DNA from: Opitutaceae bacterium
Lineage (GTDB): Bacteria; Verrucomicrobiota; Verrucomicrobiia; Opitutales; Opitutaceae
NCBI GenBank assembly: GCA_003151515.1
Contig: PLXS01000009.1
Coordinates: 1-64,000 of the forward strand
Length of the DNA: 64,000 bases
Direction of reading: 5' to 3'
Numbering within the stretch: position 1 is the stretch's first letter; every line of letters starts with the position of its first letter. Below the pieces are notes generated by a model. That model searched no databases. It was not told where the DNA came from and saw only the letters and a program-made list of their open reading frames with translations. The translations under genes and the position numbers were made by a program. This document shows positions 58,964 through 64,000 of this stretch, piece by piece.

Positions 58964-60346
58964 ATGCGCGCCAGCGCCCCGCTCATCCTTGCCGCGTCGG
59001 TCCTGGCGGCGCCTGTCGGCGCCGCCGAAGCCCCGGCCGCGCAGCGGCCGCCGGTCATCGACCCCGAGATCCAGGCGATCGTCGGCGACGTGTCGGCCGA
59101 GCGGATCCAGCGCTCGATCTACGTGCTGGCGAGCTTCAAGACCCGCCAAACCCTCTCCGACCCGCTGCCGAGCGGCGACGGGATCGGCGGCGCCGCGTCC
59201 TGGATCCACGCGGAGTTCGACCGGATCTCCAAGGAGTCAGCCGGCCGCCTGGTCGTCGCCCTGGACACCTTCGAGCAGCCGCCCGCGCCGCCGCGCATAA
59301 CCAGGAAGGTCGAGATAACCAACATCGTGGCGACCCTTCCGGGGACGGACCCGAACCCGCGGGTCCTCGTCATAAGCGGGCACTATGACTCCATGCCGAC
59401 AAGCGTACTCGACTCGGCGAGCGCGGCGCCCGGGGCGGACGACGACGCGTCCGGCACGGCCGCCGTCCTCGAGCTGGCGCGCGTCATGTCGCGCTACAAG
59501 TTCCGCGCGACGATCATCTTCATCGCCGTGGCGGGCGAGGAGCAGGGGCTGCACGGCTCGGCCCACTGGGCCAAGGCCGCCAGGGATGCGAACATGAACA
59601 TCGAGGCCATGCTGGACAACGACATCATCGGGAGCAGCCGGGCCGAGGACGGCACGGTCGACCGCTCCACCGTGCGGCTCTTCGCGCAGGGCGTGGCGCC
59701 TACCCCCACCGTGGACGATGCGACGCTGGCCATGCTGCGGGCCGGCGGCGAGAACGACACGGCGCCCCGCGAGCTCGCACGCGCCGTGCGGGAGATCGCC
59801 GGGGTGTACGTCCCGCAGATGAAGGTACGCATCGTCTACAGGGTGGACAGGTACCTGAGGGGGGGCGACCACCTGCCGTTCCTCGCGCTCGGCTACCCAG
59901 CGGTGAGGTTCACCGAGCCGGCCGAAGACTTCCGCAGGCAGCACCAGAACGTGCGCGAGGAGAAGGGAGTGCAGTACGGCGACACGCCCGACCACGTGGA
60001 CTTCGCCTACACGGCCGACGTGGCGCGCGTCAACGGCGCGGCCCTTGCCGTCCTCGCCCGCGCGCCGGCGCCGCCTGCCGGCGTGCAGATCGAGGCCGCG
60101 CGGCTTGAGAACGACACGACGCTTCGCTGGGCGCCCAACGCCGAGGAGGACCTGGCGGGCTACCGCGTCGTCTGGCGCGAGACGACCTCCCCGTTCTGGG
60201 AGCACTCGCTCGACGTCCCGAAGGACGCGACCCGGACGACGGTGCGGGGCGTTTCAAAGGATAACGTGATATTCGGCGTCGAGGCCGTTGACGCGGCCGG
60301 GCACGCGAGCCGCGCCGTCTTCCCAAGCGCCCGAAGGACGCTCTAG
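58964..60346 (+). CDS. M28 aminopeptidase with C-terminal Fn3-like domain
   Basis: 460-aa exported zinc peptidase from ATG 58964 with signal peptide MRASAPLILAASVLAAPVGA. Ligands: GHYDSM, GADDDASGTA, GEEQGLHG (catalytic Glu), DND. The C-terminal about 100 residues (LRWAPNAEEDLAGYRVVWRE, DNVIFGVEAVDAAGHAS) are fibronectin type III-like. Followed eight bases on by the YgjP-like gene. Confidence 0.93.
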   Translation: MRASAPLILAASVLAAPVGAAEAPAAQRPPVIDPEIQAIVGDVSAERIQRSIYVLASFKTRQTLSDPLPSGDGIGGAASWIHAEFDRISKESAGRLVVALDTFEQPPAPPRITRKVEITNIVATLPGTDPNPRVLVISGHYDSMPTSVLDSASAAPGADDDASGTAAVLELARVMSRYKFRATIIFIAVAGEEQGLHGSAHWAKAARDANMNIEAMLDNDIIGSSRAEDGTVDRSTVRLFAQGVAPTPTVDDATLAMLRAGGENDTAPRELARAVREIAGVYVPQMKVRIVYRVDRYLRGGDHLPFLALGYPAVRFTEPAEDFRRQHQNVREEKGVQYGDTPDHVDFAYTADVARVNGAALAVLARAPAPPAGVQIEAARLENDTTLRWAPNAEEDLAGYRVVWRETTSPFWEHSLDVPKDATRTTVRGVSKDNVIFGVEAVDAAGHASRAVFPSARRTL

Positions 60347-60353
60347 GCCCCGC

Positions 60354-61109
60354 GTGACGGAGGAGATTCAGCTGGACTGGTTCGGGGACCTCTCGCCAGT
60401 CGCGGGCGTGCCCCGCTCGCCCCCCGGCGACGACGCCCGCCCGAAAGATGCGGTCGTCTTCAGGAGAAGCGCCACGGCCCGCAACTACAGGCTCTCCCTC
60501 GGCCGCGACGGCGTCGCCGTCGCGACCATCCCGGCGCGAGGGTCCGTGCGCGAGGCGCAGCGCTTCGTCGAGCGCAACCGGGGATGGCTTGCGAGGGCGC
60601 GTGAGCGCCAGAGCCTGAGGCCCCGGGCGGCCCAGGTATGGACCGTGGGCACGCAGCTTCTCTGGCGCGGCGCGTTCGAGCGGATCCGCCCTGCGAGCGA
60701 GGGCGCCCGCCCCAGCGTCTGCCTCGGCGCCGACGTCTTCCGCGTCCCGGGTCTGGAGGGAGACCTGAGGCCCGCCCTTGAGCCGCGCTTCCAGCGGCTG
60801 GCCAGGATCGAGCTGCCCGCCCGCGCGTGGGAGCTCGCGGCGCGCACGCGCATGAATGTGACCCGCGTCTCGGTCCGCGACCAGCGCTCGCGCTGGGGCT
60901 CTTGCGCGGCGTCGGGATCCATCTCGCTCAACTGGCGCCTGATCCAGGCACCCGAGAGCGTCAGGGACTACATCATCCTCCACGAGCTCATGCACCTGCG
61001 GGAGATGAACCACTCGGCGAGGTTCTGGTCGTGCGTCGAGGAGGTGTTCCCCGCCTGGCGCGAGGCCGAGAGGTGGATAAAGCGCAACGGCGGCCACGCG
61101 GGACTCTGA
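60354..61109 (+). CDS. YgjP-like M48 metallohydrolase (SprT-type)
   Basis: 251-aa protein from GTG 60354. SRWGSCAASGSISLNWRL, then IILHELMHLREMNHS (HELxH) and FWSCVEEVFPAWREAERW are the YgjP/DUF45 signature. A cytosolic zinc hydrolase of unsettled substrate. Confidence 0.9.
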   Translation: MTEEIQLDWFGDLSPVAGVPRSPPGDDARPKDAVVFRRSATARNYRLSLGRDGVAVATIPARGSVREAQRFVERNRGWLARARERQSLRPRAAQVWTVGTQLLWRGAFERIRPASEGARPSVCLGADVFRVPGLEGDLRPALEPRFQRLARIELPARAWELAARTRMNVTRVSVRDQRSRWGSCAASGSISLNWRLIQAPESVRDYIILHELMHLREMNHSARFWSCVEEVFPAWREAERWIKRNGGHAGL

Positions 61110-61162
61110 CGGAACGCAAGCGCCCGGGCGCTGTCGCATGGCAAGCGACGAAAGACCGAACC

Positions 61163-61393
61163 ATGGGACGCAGACGAGAGCCAACAGAGCGCGCGGGAGG
61201 GGCAAGGAGCCGCCTGCTCGCGGCGGGGCGGAGGGGACGCAGGGCTGCGCGGACCCTGGCCCGCGCGACGCTTCTCGCCGCGGGAATCGCCGCGAGCCAG
61301 ATCAGCCTTCCGGACACGGACCCGAGGTTCCAACTCTTCAACCCCGCGGTCGTCGACCGCCTCCACGAGCCGATCAGCCGCTGCCGCGAGTAG
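61163..61393 (+). CDS. small basic hypothetical protein
   Basis: 76-aa Arg-rich product from ATG 61163; the tail QISLPDTDPRFQLFNPAVVD looks protein-like, but the N-terminal half is low-complexity. It could be spurious in GC-rich DNA. Confidence 0.35.
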   Translation: MGRRREPTERAGGARSRLLAAGRRGRRAARTLARATLLAAGIAASQISLPDTDPRFQLFNPAVVDRLHEPISRCRE

Positions 61394-61397
61394 GCTC

Positions 61398-61931
61398 TTA
61401 GTGAAAGTCGACGAGCTCCACCTCGAACACGAGCGTGGCGCGCGCCGGTATGTACGGGGGGCGGCCGGCCTCGCCGTAGGCCAGCCAGTACGGGATGATG
61501 AGGGTGCGCCTCGCGCCCTTCTTCATCGTCAGCAGGGCCTCGTCCCATCCCTTGATCACCTTGCCCACGCCGACCTGCGTCACGAACGGATGCCCCGTCC
61601 GGTACGAGCTGTCGAAGGGCGTTCCGTCCAAGAGTCGTCCGTCATAGTTGGCGACGACCGTGTCGCCGATCCTCGGGGTGGCGCTGCCGATGCCCGGGTC
61701 GCGGTTGATGTACATGAGGCCGGACGGGGTCCTGTAGGCGGTCGGATACTTCCTGGATATGAAGAGCGCGTCCTCGGTCGAGAGCTGCGGGGACGTCTCC
61801 GCGAGGGCGGCCCTCATGGCGAAGTTGATGGGCTCGCCGGGATTCTTGCGCGCGAAGATCCCGGAGCGCACCACGATCGCCAGCGTGAGCAGCACCAGTC
61901 CCAGCAGGACGAGATAGACGAAGCTCCTCAT
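61398..61931 (-). CDS. FKBP-type peptidyl-prolyl isomerase
   Basis: 177-aa protein from ATG 61931 with an N-terminal membrane anchor (SFVYLVLLGLVLLTLAIVV). FKBP core: VVANYDGRLLDGTPFDSSY, GWDEALLTMKKGARRTLIIP, YGEAGRPPYIPARATLVFEV. It folds proline-containing substrates at the membrane. Confidence 0.9.
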   Translation of the reverse strand: MRSFVYLVLLGLVLLTLAIVVRSGIFARKNPGEPINFAMRAALAETSPQLSTEDALFISRKYPTAYRTPSGLMYINRDPGIGSATPRIGDTVVANYDGRLLDGTPFDSSYRTGHPFVTQVGVGKVIKGWDEALLTMKKGARRTLIIPYWLAYGEAGRPPYIPARATLVFEVELVDFH

Positions 61932-62035
61932 AGGGGTTGGCTGTGGACCAAAGCCACGCGCCGCGCGATGGCAACACGACTTTTCCACAAAAAGACTCGT
62001 TGCCATCCCCGCCGGCAGCGCTTTCACAAGCAGCG

Positions 62036-62998
62036 ATGCCGACGCAGCGAGACGCCAACGCCGACGCCCCGGGGCCCGCCGTCGACGTTCGCTCGCTCGT
62101 CAAGCACTACGGCAAGGTCGAGGCCCTGCGCGGGGTCGACCTGCGGGTGGACCGGGGCGAGATGTTCGCCCTGCTCGGGCCCAACGGCGCGGGCAAGACC
62201 ACGCTCTTCTCCATCCTGGCGACCCTGCGCTCGCCGACCTCAGGCGAGGCGAGGGTGATGGGACGCGACGTCGTGACGGAGCGCGACGCCGTCCGGCGGG
62301 AGATGGGAATCGTCTTCCAGGAGCCCGCGATAGAGCAGCGCCTGAGCGGCCGCGACAACCTCGTCCTCATGGGCCTTCTCTACGGCCTCTCCCTCGCGGC
62401 GGCCCGCCGCCGGGCCGCCGAGATCCTGACGCAGCTGGGCCTGGGGGAGGCCGGGGACCGCAGGGCCCAGCAGCTGTCGGGGGGGCAGCGCCGCAAGCTC
62501 GAGCTCGCCCGCGCCCTGGTCACGGACCCGGGAATCCTGTTCCTTGACGAAGCGACGCTCGGGCTGGACGTCGACGCCCGCCGCGTCTTCTGGGGCCACA
62601 TCCGCGGCCTTGCCGACGCGGGCCGAACCGTATTCTTCACGACCCACTACATGGTGGAGGCCGAGGTGGCCGACAGGATCGCCCTCATCGACAAGGGCCG
62701 GATCGTAGCCCTGGGCACCCCGCGCGAGCTCAAGGCGCGGCTCGGGGGCGGCATCGTCACCCTGACGACGGGGGACGACGCGCGGGCCCGCCAGTGGCTC
62801 GCAGAGCACGGGTTCACGCCCGAGCCGGGCGGCCAGGCCATCATCCTCCTCCACGCCGACCCGGCGGCGGTGCTGCCCGACCTGCTGCGCAACCTGCCGG
62901 TGCGGGTCGAACGCGCCGAGGTCCACGCGCCGAGCCTCGAGGACGTCTTCCTCAAGCTCACGGGCAGGGGCCTCGACGGGGAAAACGACAAGCCATGA
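62036..62998 (+). CDS. ABC transporter ATP-binding protein (drug/antibiotic exporter type)
   Basis: 320-aa ATPase from ATG 62036: Walker A GPNGAGKTT, LSGGQRRKLELARAL (signature), LFLDEAT (Walker B), TTHYMVEAEV (H loop), and a C-terminal tail typical of DrrA-like exporters. ATGA overlap with the permease gene. Confidence 0.92.
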   Translation: MPTQRDANADAPGPAVDVRSLVKHYGKVEALRGVDLRVDRGEMFALLGPNGAGKTTLFSILATLRSPTSGEARVMGRDVVTERDAVRREMGIVFQEPAIEQRLSGRDNLVLMGLLYGLSLAAARRRAAEILTQLGLGEAGDRRAQQLSGGQRRKLELARALVTDPGILFLDEATLGLDVDARRVFWGHIRGLADAGRTVFFTTHYMVEAEVADRIALIDKGRIVALGTPRELKARLGGGIVTLTTGDDARARQWLAEHGFTPEPGGQAIILLHADPAAVLPDLLRNLPVRVERAEVHAPSLEDVFLKLTGRGLDGENDKP

Positions 62999-63777
62999 TA
63001 CGGGGCATCCTCGCCATCGTCATCCTCGACCTGAAGCGGTTCTGGCAGGACCGGGCCCGCCTGGTCGCCGGCCTCGTGCAGCCGCTGCTCTACCTCTTCG
63101 TTCTGGGGGCTGGGATCGGCGCGAGCTCCAGGATGGGCGGGGGCGACTACAGGCGCTTCATCTTCCCGGGGACGATGGGGCTGTCGCTTCTGTTCACGGC
63201 GACGTTCTCGGCGATCACGATCGTCTTCGACCGCCAGATCGGCTTCTTCAAGGCGGTGCTCGTGGCTCCGGTGCCCAGGTCCGCCATCGCGGTGGGCAAG
63301 ATACTCTCGGGAGCCATCCAGTCTTTCGCGCAGGGCCTTGTCCTGCTTCCCTTTGCGCCGCTGGCCGGCGCGCCCCTCGACCTGCTGGAGGTGGTCGAGA
63401 CGCTGGGGGCCATGGCGCTCGCCTCGCTCACCTTCTCCTCGATAGGCGTGGCCTTTGCCTGCCGCTTCAACTCGACGACGGTCTTCCCTATCGTGAGCAA
63501 CGCGGTGCTCCTTCCCATGTTCTTCCTTTCCGGCGGTCTCTACCCGCTCGATCTCGCCCCGCATTGGATGCAGGTGGCCGCGCACTTCGACCCGGTGGCC
63601 TACAGCGTCGACCTCATGCGCGGCGCGATCCTCGGCAGGTTCTTCTTCCCCGTCCCCCTTTCCCTGGGCGCGCTCGCGTTCGTCATAACGGCCCTCGCCC
63701 TCGAGGCCGTGCGTATCTTCAACCGGGGCGAGGACGACTCGAGCCTGGGAGCCAGCCGGTTCAGGTGGCGGCGGTAG
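62995..63777 (+). CDS. ABC-2-type exporter permease
   Basis: 260-aa permease of about six helices: LVAGLVQPLLYLFVLGAGIG, YRRFIFPGTMGLSLLFTATF, FFLSGGLYPLDLAPHWMQVA. The PG and FLSGGLYPL segments are the ABC-2 hallmark. Pairs with the ATPase; exports a lipid, drug or polysaccharide. Confidence 0.9.
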   Translation: MIRGILAIVILDLKRFWQDRARLVAGLVQPLLYLFVLGAGIGASSRMGGGDYRRFIFPGTMGLSLLFTATFSAITIVFDRQIGFFKAVLVAPVPRSAIAVGKILSGAIQSFAQGLVLLPFAPLAGAPLDLLEVVETLGAMALASLTFSSIGVAFACRFNSTTVFPIVSNAVLLPMFFLSGGLYPLDLAPHWMQVAAHFDPVAYSVDLMRGAILGRFFFPVPLSLGALAFVITALALEAVRIFNRGEDDSSLGASRFRWRR

Positions 63778-63787
63778 GCCGCGCCCG

Positions 63788-64000
63788 TCACATGTGGTAC
63801 GTGATCGTCCGGGTGCCGGCGACGCCGCCAACCGTTATCGTGATCGCCTGCGTGTAGTTCTGTGGGTACACCTCGCTTGCGATCGTGTTCAGCGCCTTGA
63901 TGTAGGAGGTCGGCCCCACGAGATCTCCCAGGCTCACCGTTGAGACTCCTGATTCCAGAAAATACTGGTCCGCGGCCGACGAAAGCTGTCGGGCGTTGTT
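63788..64000 (-). CDS. pseudopilin (type II secretion-like), C-terminal end only
   Basis: Reading the minus strand from the window edge gives NNARQLSSAADQYFLESGVS, then LGDLVGPTSYIKALNTIASE, ending in TITYHM and TGA at 63788-63790. The mix is that of verrucomicrobial general-secretion pseudopilins ('AAxQYxLExGVxT...LVGPTxYI'). The gene's 5' part, with the type IV leader, is outside the window. Confidence 0.65.
   Translation of the reverse strand, partial: NNARQLSSAADQYFLESGVSTVSLGDLVGPTSYIKALNTIASEVYPQNYTQAITITVGGVAGTRTITYHM

Noticed and set aside
1-64000. CRISPR array, tRNA or rRNA
   Set aside because: No regularly spaced repeats with unique spacers, no cloverleaf with TTCGA-type arm and no rRNA-like stretches were noticed on reading; a covariance search would be needed to exclude tRNAs fully.

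Overview
The window has two unlike parts. Bases 1 to about 18,900 form a lower-GC accessory island packed with genes of the kinds found in bacterial defence islands. Bases from about 18,950 to the end are GC-rich, ordinary chromosome. The core set (pyrophosphate-type phosphofructokinase, DUF5069, a BBP2-like porin, a pseudopilin of the verrucomicrobial kind, rpmH-rnpA-yidD-yidC, a full L-Ara4N lipid A pathway) suggests a Gram-negative of the Verrucomicrobiota, perhaps Opitutaceae. That placement is inference from gene style; no marker search was possible.

Island, left to right: a DEAH helicase cut by the window edge; small unknowns and a P-loop-less ATPase-like protein; a YwgA-like plus HD-hydrolase pair; a MraZ/AbrB-like regulator; an XRE repressor with an ImmA/IrrE metalloprotease; and, divergent from these, a two-gene ubiquitin-like operon (three Ubl domains fused to an E2-like domain, then a JAB protease fused to an E1/ThiF domain). 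Next come a KilA-N gene and an unrecognised two-gene pair. A four-gene operon follows, encoding an OGG-fold glycosylase, a Gly-rich-tailed small protein, a PfkB kinase/nucleoside deoxyribosyltransferase fusion and a QueC-like enzyme, under a divergent XRE regulator with a clear palindromic operator. An IS1380-family element (18-bp inverted repeats, 5-bp target duplication) then splits a small membrane-protein gene whose frame can be rebuilt exactly.

The two strongest candidates for unusual biology are the Ubl-E2/JAB-E1 operon, whose E2 part has no cysteine and whose last Ubl ends in an internal Gly-Gly, and the QueC/NDT/OGG operon. The latter combines enzymes that handle modified purine nucleobases with a small protein bearing a flexible Gly-rich N-terminus that could be the acceptor. 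Each is next to its own regulator and candidate operator.

Core region: dsbD and a cytochrome-type membrane protein; cstA; PPi-PFK; purB; holA; two membrane proteins; then the arn cluster (ArnT-like GT39, ArnB, ArnC, ArnA formyltransferase) interrupted by an APC permease, a PP2C-kinase fusion, glnA and a porin before ArnA dehydrogenase and ArnD. After that come an LptF/G permease with a hybrid histidine kinase, a TPR protein, an M50 protease, prmB, metX-metW, yidC-yidD-rnpA-rpmH, a PncA-PncB fusion, an isoprenylcysteine-methyltransferase-like protein, DUF5069, amidohydrolase, M28 peptidase, a YgjP-like metallohydrolase, FKBP, an ABC exporter and the end of a pseudopilin gene. No rRNA, tRNA or CRISPR array was seen.
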